The translations under genes and the position numbers were made by a program. A DNA stretch of 64,000 nt from Serendipita indica DSM 11827 (taxonomy: Eukaryota > Basidiomycota > Agaricomycetes > Sebacinales > Serendipitaceae): positions 496,001-560,000 of the forward strand of contig CAJVGD010000010.1 of the NCBI GenBank assembly GCA_910890315.1, given 5' to 3'. The notes beneath the pieces were generated by a model. The model made no database searches, had not been told where the DNA came from, and was given only the letters and a program-made list of their open reading frames with translations. Below are positions 34,751 through 45,149 of the stretch, in pieces; position 1 is the first letter of the stretch; the number at the start of each line of letters is the position of its first letter.

Positions 34751-36171
34751 ATGCCTCAACAAACAACGAGCGTCCAAGACTATCAGAATCTCACCTTTTG
34801 TGTTCCAAAACGAGGCTCAGGTCTATATTCTGATGCGACGTCGAACCTCTCTCGGCCGGTTGTCGTGTCTTCTCAGGTTGAGGGCATGGGTGTTGGTGGT
34901 ATCATCCCGCCAAACCATGTTCTATTAAAGGTGGACAGATTTGGGTTTAGTGCGAATAATGTCACCTATGGGTTGCTTGGTGAAGACCCACATTTCCGGT
35001 AAATGCTCGTCTCCCCTTGTTCCTAAGTCTGACGCTCTCAAGATATTTTGAATTTCACAACGCACCAAATACGAACACTACGTCGTCAAAGACACATGGA
35101 GTCATTCCCGTCTGGGGTTATGCAACTGTCGTTCAATCGACGCATCCACGCATTTCTGTTGGCGAGCGAGTATTTGGATATTTAGGAATGTCCCGGTATC
35201 TCTTACTACCGGTGGACCATGATGTCAACAAGTACAATTTCTACGTGCCCAGACCACATCTCCCAGAAGGCACGTATCATGTCCCAGTGATAAGGTGTCC
35301 TCTAAAGTGCTTTGAAGATAGGAGACCGTACAACCAGATCACACGCTGTGCAGCGGATCCGCTCTACGATCCCATGAGGGAGGATGAGCTCATGATCTAC
35401 CGTCCACTATTCTGGACCTCATTTTGGTGCGAGGACTGGCTCCATACGACCAAGGTAGCCAAGGATACGGACGGAATCATCATCTCCTCTGCTTCGGCAA
35501 AAACGGCATACTGTCTTGCCTTTGTCCTCAATCTCCGTCGCCTGTATGGCAAAGTGGCCCTCCCAGCAGGTGCTGACTGGACGGGGACCGGAGGAACAGC
35601 CCAACCTCGTATCGTTGGAGTGACTTCCAAACGCAATCTCGAGTTTACCAAAAGCTTGAGGCTCTATGACGAAGTCTTTACATACGACCAAATCAACGAA
35701 CTAGCAAAACGTGGTTCCCGTTGGGTGTATGTCGACGTTGCTGGGAACAAAGAGTTTAACAATAAGGTTTTCAAATCATTCGGATCTCACATCGCCAAAG
35801 GTGTCTCGTTGGGAATGTCTCATCCCTCCTCCTCAAAGGAGAATGAGTCGTTCGCTAATAGCAACTCCCGGTTGGAAATGTTCTTCATGCCGGAGTGGTT
35901 GGCTGTGCGGAGGACGAATACTAGCGTCAAGGAGATTACGCAACTGCAGTTTGCCGGCTGGGATGCGTTGATGAGGACATGCCATCAATGGATCCAAATC
36001 GAGCGAGTTTGGTGGAGCGGTGCTGCTATTTGGCAGGATAACGTCAAGGAAGTCATAGAAGCGTACGAGGAATGCGTCAATGGAGAAATTGGACCGGACA
36101 GGGGTTTGATACTCAGCATGTGGGAAAAGGGTCAGTTTGATAAGACATCTCAAGTAAAAGCGAAATTGTAA
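34751..36171 (+). CDS. DUF2855 family protein (quinone-reductase-like fold)
   Basis: Conserved fungal/bacterial family of unknown function that resembles medium-chain dehydrogenases. Exons 34751-34998 and 35043-36171 sum to 1377 nt (458 aa). A GroES-like first half contains NHVLLKVDRFGFSANNVTYG and GVIPVWGYATVVQSTHPRIS; a central IIISSASAKTAYCLAF block corresponds to the nucleotide-binding strand-helix; then RIVGVTSKRNLEFTKSL, YDEVFTYDQI and VYVDVAGN. No catalytic metal ligands of alcohol dehydrogenases are evident. An in-frame ATG at 34706 would add 15 residues; 34751 is preferred because family similarity begins near there. Its stop lies 52 bp before the MTG1 ATG. Confidence 0.85.
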
Positions 36172-36223
36172 TAGCCTTGTTTGTCAATCGAACCCTCTCC
36201 TACTCTACTTCTCCGTTCGCGCC

Positions 36224-37728
36224 ATGGTGCCAAAGTTACCGCCGTTACCTCCTGCAAGCTCGTGGTATCCAGGACACATGGCCCTATTCGCAAAAAATCT
36301 TCCGCAACTACTATCGAATACACATGTTGTCTTAGAAGCACGGGATGCGCGACTACCCTTAACTTCTATCAATCCAAACTTTGAAGAGATGTTGGAAAAG
36401 TGGCGAAAAAATAGAGGTGGTGGTCTGGCTGGACCAGTAGAGCGTGTAGTCGTCTATAACAAAGTCGACCTAGTTCCGAAGTGGGGCGTAGTGGTGTGTC
36501 AAGTCACAAACATGAAGCGAAACGAAACGTAATATCTTGTTTTAGCCCTTTGAACGGGCATTATCCCGGCACTTCGATCATAAGACTATTTTCACGACCG
36601 CAAAGCTCGGAAAGTCTATGGGTAGCCTGCACAAACACCTAACGGGTACGTTGAAGCATATGGTTTCCGTTATTATTAATAGTTTTGCAGATATCGCCCG
36701 TACGCATGGCAAAGAAATTCAACATTTGAACGTGCTCGTCGTCGGAATGCCGAACGTAGGGAAATCTACGATTCTAAATCATCTACGAAGTTATGGAATC
36801 AAAGGGGGTGGGTATATACGATAATTTGTCGCCATTTTACTCAGCAATCAGCTAGCTCGATCAAATGCCTTGAAGACCTCTCGACTTCCTGGAATGACCC
36901 GTGCGACATCAAATCGTATGCGCCTGTGTGATGATCCGTTGATTTATTCCATCGACTCGCCTGGAGTGATGCTGCCGTTCCTTGGCTACGGCGATGAAGC
37001 GAGGGAGCGGGCTGTCAAAATAAGTCTCATCCGTACGTAACCCAAAGGGAGGCACTATCAGAATACTGAAAATGTCAAAGTGGCAATGAAGGAGAGTCTA
37101 TTTGACTACGAACAGCTGGCAGCATATCTTCTGTTCCGACTCAACAGTATGAACCCCAAAGGTAACACCCAGCACATAATTATAATTTTTCTAACCTTTA
37201 TCTTATCAAGCGCCTCCATACCCGGCCCTGCTGTCCAAGCCAAAGAACAAACAGCCGGTGTTTCCGTATACCGACTCGATAGAGGAATTCCTCCAGGTAC
37301 TGGCGACAAGGATGGGCTACCTACTTCCAGGAGGCGTGCATGATACCAGCAGGGCGGCCAAATGGTTCGTCGAATGGTGGCGGGGCTCTGCAGCCGAAGA
37401 AGAGAACCTCGGCGGAACGCCTGAATGGGGATGGGGTCTCGACTGTCAATGGGTTATGGATGAGCCGGAGGAGATGCCAAATCATACTATGCCGACATTT
37501 TTAGATAGCACAGAAGCCAAGGCAGAGGCAGCGCAAGAACGTCAGATATTGGGTGTATCTGATGAGGAACTTGAGTGGCGGTTTGATACAGTCATCAAGA
37601 GACATCTCCAAAGGTCAAAAGAGTTGCTCAACGAAGTGAGTGAGACTCAGGTCAAGAAGAGGGAGAAAGAGGAAGCGATGGAGCGACGGGAGCAGAAGCG
37701 ACGGGAGATGCAGCATAGGAAAGCATAA
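36224..37728 (+). CDS. MTG1: Mitochondrial ribosome-associated GTPase MTG1
   Basis: Circularly permuted GTPase that helps the mitochondrial large subunit mature. The order of GTP motifs is permuted as expected: VVVYNKVDLV (G4) and TTAKLGKS (G5) come before VVGMPNVGKSTILNHLR (G1), then PGMTRAT (G2) and YSIDSPGVMLPFL (G3). The N terminus SSWYPGHMALFAKNLPQLLS, with VVLEARDARLPLTSINP, is the YlqF/MTG1 signature. After several introns (near 36496-36545, 36645-36690, 36806-36853, 37036-37080, 37160-37212) the C-terminal domain reads PYPALLSKPKNKQPVFPY and ends in a charged coiled coil. The short upstream gap means the 5' UTR must be very short or overlap the preceding gene. Confidence 0.92.
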
Positions 37729-37842
37729 GAGATAGTGAAGCTACTAACTCGATTTTTGTTTGGTTTGGAACACTTATCTGGTTCGTGATGACCTAGTCTT
37801 TATAATTCATTGATGCATGCAAAGCTCGGTTGGTGATTGCAT

Positions 37843-37929
37843 TTAAAGCACTTCATTGGTGTAGAAATAAATTTCTGCCGCGACATAGATCAGCAGCCAG
37901 AACATCGTGGCGCTAGCAATCAGGCCCAT
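37843..37929 (-). CDS. Possible 28-residue transmembrane exon or micropeptide
   Basis: Lies in the 460-bp gap between MTG1 and the basic protein gene, which otherwise shows nothing. Minus-strand frame MGLIASATMFWLLIYVAAEI + YFYTNEVL is almost wholly hydrophobic with a short tail, as in subunits of small membrane complexes. A tttctag acceptor lies just upstream (about 37933-37939), so it may be the last exon of a gene whose first exon I could not find. Weakly supported; could be chance. Confidence 0.22.
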   Translation of the reverse strand: MGLIASATMFWLLIYVAAEIYFYTNEVL

Positions 37930-38188
37930 GCACTAGAAACGAACTAAGCCAGGCTCTTGAGCGCTTGTCGTGCTCTATTCGATAATCAAGACGTGGAATG
38001 CAACGCTAAGAGTGGCCTTCGTGGCAAGGAGAAATGCTTCAAAGACACAAAGTGCTCAAGGCAAGATCCGAATCAAACGACTGGATAGAAAAGAGCTAGC
38101 TGGGTGACTAAATGTAGGCAAAACGAAGGGAACTATGCTGCAGGTACATGAAGAGCAAGAGAGTGTATACATGAGATGCTGGATTCAG

Positions 38189-39223
38189 TCAGACTTCTGC
38201 TGTGTCCGCGACCCTGGGTGGATTGCTAGTCAAATCACCTAGGGGCGCAGAATCTGCAGGAGCCGGAGTGGCGGTCGAAGAGGGTGCCAATGTTTCCGAA
38301 TCCGTCCGAACGGAATTTTTTGTGGATGCCTTGGATCTGCGGGGAGCTACTGGTGGGAGATTCGATGGCACTCTGCCCGAGCGTGTCCTATTCTCCAGAG
38401 TTTCAACAGGGACATCGAGGTTAATAAGATTGGGCTTTGGCTCTGGTGAACCTTCCACCTCCACCCAGCCTTTCCAACCAGGGCGCGACTTTCGTCGCTG
38501 ACGAGCACCTTCCGACGTATCTCTGACCTCCCGTGGACGCTGCATAGGTTTCTCCGTTTCTGAGTGCTTCCTCTTACGTCCGCGACGATTATCCGACGCG
38601 TCCTTGGCCGACGTAGCAGCTACAGTGCTTGACTTGTTTGTGCTCGGTTTTGTGTTACTGGGACGACCACCCTTTGACAATCCTGTCTGCTTCTTCTCTA
38701 CATGCACTCTGACATCGTCCTGACCGGACAAAATTGACGGCGTGGTTGCGGGGGTGAGGGGGGGAGTGGAATCGACAGATGGAAGACGTGTATCTGTCGA
38801 AGGAGAGTCTGAACGTATTGATGAGCGATCATGTATGCGCTTGACGTCTCCTACAACGACGTCATCCACTGAATCAAAGTCGAGCCTCTTCGGCTTGCCG
38901 CCCCCTGGGCGCGCACGCTTGAGTTCGAGCGCCTCTAGTCTCCGCCTCTCTTTCTCCAGTAGCACTAAATCTTCTTCAGAGACAGCGGGCGCTGCCGTCC
39001 TCGTCAACAGGGCATGTGCTCCGGGAAGGATGGGGAGTGGCGCGTTGCGCGGCGGCTGGTCAAAGTATCCAGCCAGCACTCCTGTCATTGTTCGTCGTTT
39101 CTGGTGCCAACGAGGCGCGAAATGCAAGAATGGTGGTGGTAGGGTCGGAAACTCGCGCGGAACACGCCCCTCCTCTTCCTCGATTTCGCGTTCCGCAGCC
39201 TGTAAAGCAATAGAGGGGTGCAT
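38189..39223 (-). CDS. Unknown basic, disordered protein, probably nuclear
   Basis: No family recognised. Single open frame of 344 aa from ATG 39223. The N terminus has an acidic helix (EREIEEEEGRVPREFPTLPP); then LEKERRRLEALELKRARPGG, KPKRLDFDSVDD, and a Ser/Thr/Pro-rich middle. Basic clusters RRGRKRKHSE and RQRRKSRPGWKGWVEVEG look like nuclear signals, and KGGRPSNTKPS is AT-hook-like. The C terminus is again Pro/Ala/Ser-rich. Codon use and length support a real gene, but an upstream exon is possible because the frame opens without a clear start context. Confidence 0.6.
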   Translation of the reverse strand: MHPSIALQAAEREIEEEEGRVPREFPTLPPPFLHFAPRWHQKRRTMTGVLAGYFDQPPRNAPLPILPGAHALLTRTAAPAVSEEDLVLLEKERRRLEALELKRARPGGGKPKRLDFDSVDDVVVGDVKRIHDRSSIRSDSPSTDTRLPSVDSTPPLTPATTPSILSGQDDVRVHVEKKQTGLSKGGRPSNTKPSTNKSSTVAATSAKDASDNRRGRKRKHSETEKPMQRPREVRDTSEGARQRRKSRPGWKGWVEVEGSPEPKPNLINLDVPVETLENRTRSGRVPSNLPPVAPRRSKASTKNSVRTDSETLAPSSTATPAPADSAPLGDLTSNPPRVADTAEV

Positions 39224-41722
39224 TCTTAGCAATATTTATGGGTATGTTCTTTTTACGCTGTGTTGTTAGGCGTGCTTGACGCGCGAGGCGTGTTTGGATA
39301 TGGTGGAGGTCAAGATCTGACTTTGTTTGTCCCAGCCCCCGTGCTTCGAGTTAGCGCTCATGAGACCGCGCGGCTGCACGGAACTGAGCATTCGCAAATT
39401 AAACAGGCGTTTCATAGTCAGCAAAGTTCCAGAATGCGCTCCGTTGGAAGCCAAACTTGCTGACAAGTGAAGTGAATTCAGCTTACGTCGGCCAGTTAGG
39501 ACAGCCAAAATATGCCATGTACATCCACTTTTCGCATACTAAATTGGTCTGTCAAATTAATCCGTGGCATATCGGATGATCCGTGCCTGCCAATCTAGAT
39601 TTTGCCGACACCCGATCCCTTGAATGGGCCTCCGTCACTTCGTCGGGATGCGCCGGGACATTTTATACTGCATCAACGCGATCCAAACCCTCTGTCCTTT
39701 CGACGTCGAGCATCTCTACGCTTCACACAGAGCGACCGGCTAGTTATAGCCGTCTGAATCCTAGATATCATAGATTGGCGTATTGGGTGATATTATTTAT
39801 ATAAATCATGCTGAGTGCGTGCAGGCGACCTACTCATGGTAGATGAGGCCAGCTGTGTAGCGAACTACGCTTTTTGCCCACATATCAACCCCGCCTCCTC
39901 TCGGCGTAGCCGGGGACGGAACGCACATCCCGCAAATACCAAACAACTGTCATAATATACTACCTTTATTATCTACGATGATAGGCTCCGGGCCCGTAAT
40001 CTGAGAAATTTGTGGTTCGTTCCCGCGCCAGCTAAATCGATGTATCAGGGCTCATGCTCGAGTTAGAGCGTCTCCTGGGATCCATTTTCGGTTGTTTTCA
40101 GTTTTCAGCCTCCGAATATAACAATCGCAGCATTGCAGCTGGAGTTCCCCCAGCAATCCGGAGGGCCCCAATTTGGAATAGCGCTCTACCACTGAATAAG
40201 ACAACTCAAATTTATTACTCACCTTTATTTGCCGTATCAATTGCTAGATTCCTCAGCTCCACGAAACGAACCGTGGGGCAGTGCAAGAGCTGTTCGTGGA
40301 CTGAGGTTCAGCAATGCAGAGAAGGGCGAGAACGAGAAGAGACGGGCTTTGATATGAGAATAAGATTCTAGGTTGCTGGATTGCAATTAAATATTGTGTT
40401 ATTCATTGGTCTTGCAGCATCTTTGTGCAGGCATCACGTGACTAATTTGAGGCGGGCAACGGTCTTTCCAGGACGTTTAAATTTGTTAAATAATATGTAG
40501 GGGTCCAAAATGTTGGATGGAAAACGCCATTGGTCCGGGTTGACGGCCATCACTCTTCTTGTCGGAGAATAAATATAGGCCACATAACGGGAACAAAGCA
40601 GCTCGACTGCTTATTTTTTTTTCAAATACCTCGTGTACACGTACCATGTCGGGGGACAAAAAGCCCTTGCGTATCCAAGGCGCCTACATTTGGCGCTTGG
40701 CTATCCGCTTACCGGGGATTGCTGGTCATTTGGGGGCCGTGTTATGTTTCCATACCGCGCTACTGCTGAGAAGCTTCTTAATCAGCTGGATTATTCTTGA
40801 TCTTAACTGATTCAGAGTAAAGGCTGCCAGTTTGATTTGACGTAGCTGACCAATATTGCCTCAGGTCGTGGGCGGCTGAGAAGCAATGTATTTGTCGGTT
40901 TAGGGATATTTTTAGAAATAAAGCCATGTTAATTCTGTTCTCGGGCAAGAAATCAGAGTACACTCAAAACGCATCAGCGCAATTTACGAAATCTAAGTCA
41001 AGACAACATACGGGCATATGGTCATAAATTTTACACATAGTACGATAGATACACAACTACGAGATTAGACGAACCATATTCTAGGGCGTGGGGAGATCGA
41101 AACGACCAAGGAGACAGGAGCTACACAAGAAAATAGAAATACACACCACCGGTCAGAGTAACAAGAAGCGAGACAGGATCTTTCTTGTATGGGTATCAGG
41201 GGAGCTGGTCCAGGCGCCTCGACCAACACGCTACGCCACCACCAATCTCGCCGACGACGGACGTTTGTGGATCGAAGCTGACTTGAGCGCAAAGTGTGAT
41301 GCGGCGTTGACATGAGGTGCTGGTCCAGGTAAGACGGGTCGCAGGACAAACTGATCATTCTGGTACGGATTGGAACCGATCGTCGGCGAAAACGAGTCGC
41401 GTTCTTCCGCTTTGTCTCCAGGAAACGCGGGAGTCTTGGGCTGCACGGCTATGTGAGCATAAAGGTTTGCATACGTGCATATAGGTGCGGACGAGCATAA
41501 AGTCGGATGGGTATCGAGGGTTGACATTCGGCCAGCGAGATTGAGTCCGGGTGGAGACGAAGCATGGGTACGAGTGGTCAGTCCATGACCGTCAACAAGG
41601 AGGAGAGAGACATATGCGGCGTGGAACGCAAGGTGAAACTAGTAAGAACCGAAAAATAAAAAGACGAAGAGTAAGAATGAAATAATCGAGAAAGAGTAAT
41701 AAAGAAAGGGTGAAGGGGAGAA
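39224..41722. other. Gene-poor 2.5 kb stretch
   Basis: No confident gene. A 54-residue plus frame at 40646-40810 (MSGDKKPLRIQGAYIW..., hydrophobic second half) and a minus frame ending 41231, which stays open up to about 41640, are noted separately. AT content is higher than in flanking genes, and a T-run occurs near 40613-40622. No terminal repeats or transposase frame were seen. Confidence 0.5.
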
Positions 41723-44700
41723 TCAGAATCGAAGCTCACCAGGAAGCGGTACACCCAACGCGACGGTGGAAAGGTTGAGCAAGTCGAATGGAGGCGAGTT
41801 CTTGAGCGCGTCTACATTCTTGAAGAGAGACATGCTATGGGGGACACGCGTTCCATCTGTTCGAATGTAGCCTCCGAAGGCTTCCTCTGCATGAGCTGGT
41901 CCGTTGAAGCATTCAGGTGCCGAGATTGAGAATACATCGTGGGTATCTGGAAAGGACGACGAGGTGCCAACGAGCGCAGGTGGAGTCAGGTCCATGGAAG
42001 CACTGAGTGCTGCCACGCTTCTCGTGAGTGAAGAGGCCGGCCAGGACACCGCAGTGTTTGTGTAGGGGTGGGGACCTCCCACCACAGGATAATCGACCAT
42101 TCGAGGGGGGAGGATGCCAGCTTGATCTGCGTGGGCATACTCGAGCATGCGGTCGAGGACGCCTGAGACGCCTCCTACGCTGAGAGTGGTCGTACCAGGC
42201 GCAGCAATGGTGGTATAATTGGCAGCAGCGACTCCATCCAGCTCCTCGTTCAACCTCTCGCGCATCAGCTTCTGGCGTTCAAACGTTTTCCAACGTGTCG
42301 GCGGCGCGATGAGCTTGTCAAGCGCAGTCTGGTCCATGGCCGGCAAGATGATCTCTCCAGAGGATGGAACGGCACGAGCTACGGAAGCTGGGTCTGGTTC
42401 ACGTCGAGAGGAATAGAGATTGCGCAAAGCGCTCTCAGAGAGGTCGTTGAGGACGCCTTCTGAACCGCCCCAATCCCCCTCGACCTGCACCTCGATATCA
42501 TACGGTCTATCGTCTCCATTCCTACCATGAGAAGCAGAGGAGTACTGATTGATGACTTCGATTGCCTCGAGTGAAGACGGATGGACAGAGGTCGCATCCG
42601 CTGGAAGACGAACACCAGTCTCGGGGCTATCTTCAGCGCCGACAGTATGCGACGAAGCAACGTCAGGTCGGGAAACTGGTGCACGATGAGAAGATGCAGC
42701 ACTGGCACCACGCGTCCGACGTGCGCTCGCGGTGGCCTCGCGCTGCGCCCTCAACGCGTGTCCGCCACCACCACCAGTGCTTCCCCCAGTCGCGATACTA
42801 GTGGACGTTTCCGAGCCTTTACCGCTTTCCCTTCTCCTTGACGTACGCCGTTCGGCAGCAGTGCTCCGATCTGCACCAGGGCGAACGGCCTTCCTCGTCG
42901 TCGTTTCGTCGCCACCATCCTCACCGCGTAGTGTTGCCTCGTTGTGATCAAGGGATATGGGGTAGGTATCAGGATTGGCGGATGGATTGCTTGACTGGAG
43001 CGAACCAGTCGTCACCAAGGAAGGAGGGGGAGGCTGGAGGACATCAAATTCCTGGCGTACTATCTCCACCGTCCCAGCTAAGCCGAGTGGATCGTCTGTG
43101 AGCACACTCCCGTGGCCACGATGTGGTGCAGATCGAAATGCACTGCTTCGAGTAGTGGGACGCGTCAGCGCAACGCTCGTCGTTTGGGTCCCACCCCAGG
43201 AGGTAGCCTTGTACGCCGACTGAGCATGTGCAGACGTCGAAGGAGTTGTAGAATCGGCCAAAAGAGGGAGATTATACTGTGCTGCGGTCGAATGCGAGTG
43301 AACGGCGGCTCGCGAAGTCGATGCAATTGGTTGTAAGCCTACTCGCTCGTCACCGTCTTCTTCCGACTCGAGGCCGTCGTCGTTGTCATCATTGTTCGGA
43401 GATGTATCCCTCTCTTCATCCTCGTAAACGCGCTCCTTGTTCAACGAGGAACCACCTTTCCTCCCCTTTCCCTTTGTGAGAGACGTGCTTGCATCTGTGG
43501 TAGCGAGACTACGACGCTCGCGTGTCTTTATCTTGATACCATGAGTCTTGAGATGTCGTCGAGCGTTGGAACGAACAGCAAACGACTTGTTGCACGTCTT
43601 GATCGGGCATGGGTAAGCTATAGTTGCCATATAGACGTGAGTTTGTGTTCAAATAAGCAGACGAGACTATACGTACGCTTTGCGCCGGAATGAACTGTCA
43701 TGTGCGTCTCGAGAGCGCTCGGACGAGGGAAACCTTTTGCGCATGTCGGACACTTGTGCGGACGACTATCTTTGCGTTTCTCGCGTCTCCCGCCCCCTGT
43801 TGTTGTTTTGGCGGCCTGGGCGTTGGAATCCGGTTCGTCGGCGGCCTCAGTGGGGAGTTCTTGGGTTGGCCCAGTGGAAATCCCAAGAGCAGGGGATTCA
43901 GTGCCTTGTAACAGTGCCGAGCTCTGGAGGTTATAGTCCAAAGGTACGCCAGATGGGCTAAGTTCAGGATGGGCGAGTGCCATTCGTGCTGCAGGATGAA
44001 CCATACCACTCGCAACCGAGGAAGACGACGAGGATGCTGTTGGTGGTGGTGCGATACTGTCGCTTCGTTCCCTCATGTTCATACCTTCCCTGCCGAGAAA
44101 CCTATATGTGGCTGAAGGAGACGGGGCAGCTTGTGTTGGTGAAGGGATTGCAGAGGAAGGTAGAGAATGTGCAAACTGGCCGAAACTGCCTCGCCTCTGT
44201 TGTCTGGCGAGCATATCGACTTGAAAGGAGGTAGAAGTGGGTGGAGTATGAGGAGACCATTGATGTGGGCCTGGGAGCGGGTAGGATGGTCGAGGCTGGA
44301 TATATGCTTGACGTTGAAGATCCTGCTGGCTCTGGGAAGATCCATCGTATGATACGAACGCTGTCGTCTCCGTCGGCGCATACGGATGCTGCAACGACGC
44401 TACTCGGCGATGAAGTTGCTGGTGCTGGGGTGGATAAAGCGAGTAAGGTTCATTTCCGAGGGAGTGATGTCGTTGTTGTCTTATTGCGCCTACGTCGCTG
44501 CCCGTCGCCGCAGCGGACGGCGCTGCAACTTCAACCTAAGGTATCGAATAAGATAGTCAGCCCGTGTCCACGTAATCAACGATATCGGATGATGGATGGT
44601 GATGAACGAAAACACTCACGGGATATTGATAGCCTTCACGCTCGTCGCGGACAGCAGATATCGAACGCATCGCGCCTGGCAGCCCTTGAGCACTCCACTG

Positions 44701-45149
44701 AAGGTACTGTTGATCTGAACTAAGCACTGCGGGCTGCATAGGCGACGCCGGGGAACCAGATGTGGGTGCAGTGGACGGAGGGGGATTCGAAGGTATTTGA
44801 ACTGGAGAGTTTGTCGCATGACCTGTCGAGAATGTCATCGAACCACAATTTAGTCTATTCATATATACATACCAGGGACTGGATAGTATAACGGGGTCGG
44901 AGGGACAGACCCGTGCATCCGGCCATGGGGATGGCCTTGAGGCAGAGCGTAGTGAAATGGTCGACTTGGGTGGGCCCCATCTATGGTAGAGGGCCCACCT
45001 GCGTGCATCGTAGCGTGGCTGATTTGCGCACTCCAATGTCCGGGTTGGCCGATTGTCGGGCTCACCTGACGTACAGCAGGTAGTTGCGCGGCCGAGTCTC
45101 TTCGTTGTGAGGTGCGCGCTAGAGCATGGTTGGGATGATTGGGGTCCAT
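41723..45149 (-). CDS. C2H2 zinc-finger protein with two central fingers
   Basis: Likely sequence-specific transcription factor. Exons 45149-44873, 44822-44620, 44535-43677 and 43617-41723 sum to 3234 nt (1077 aa). Two adjacent C2H2 fingers lie near residues 418-474: HKCPTCAKGFPRPSALETHM and PYPCPIKTCNKSFAVRSNAR + RHLKTH, linked by TVHSGAK; the 59-nt intron falls exactly in the linker. The remainder is low-complexity, Ser/Pro/Gln-rich before the fingers and acidic/Ser-rich after (DDNDDGLESEEDGDERVG). The later part has a conserved-looking block RWKTFERQKLMRERLNEELD near 42240-42300, typical of the C-terminal domain of such fungal regulators. The target is unknown. A same-frame open stretch downstream (41231-41640) could be an alternative 3' exon. 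Confidence 0.85.

Noticed and set aside
40646-40810. 54-residue frame with a hydrophobic end, first thought to be an anion-channel fragment
   Set aside because: No block could be matched with confidence and no continuing exon was found.
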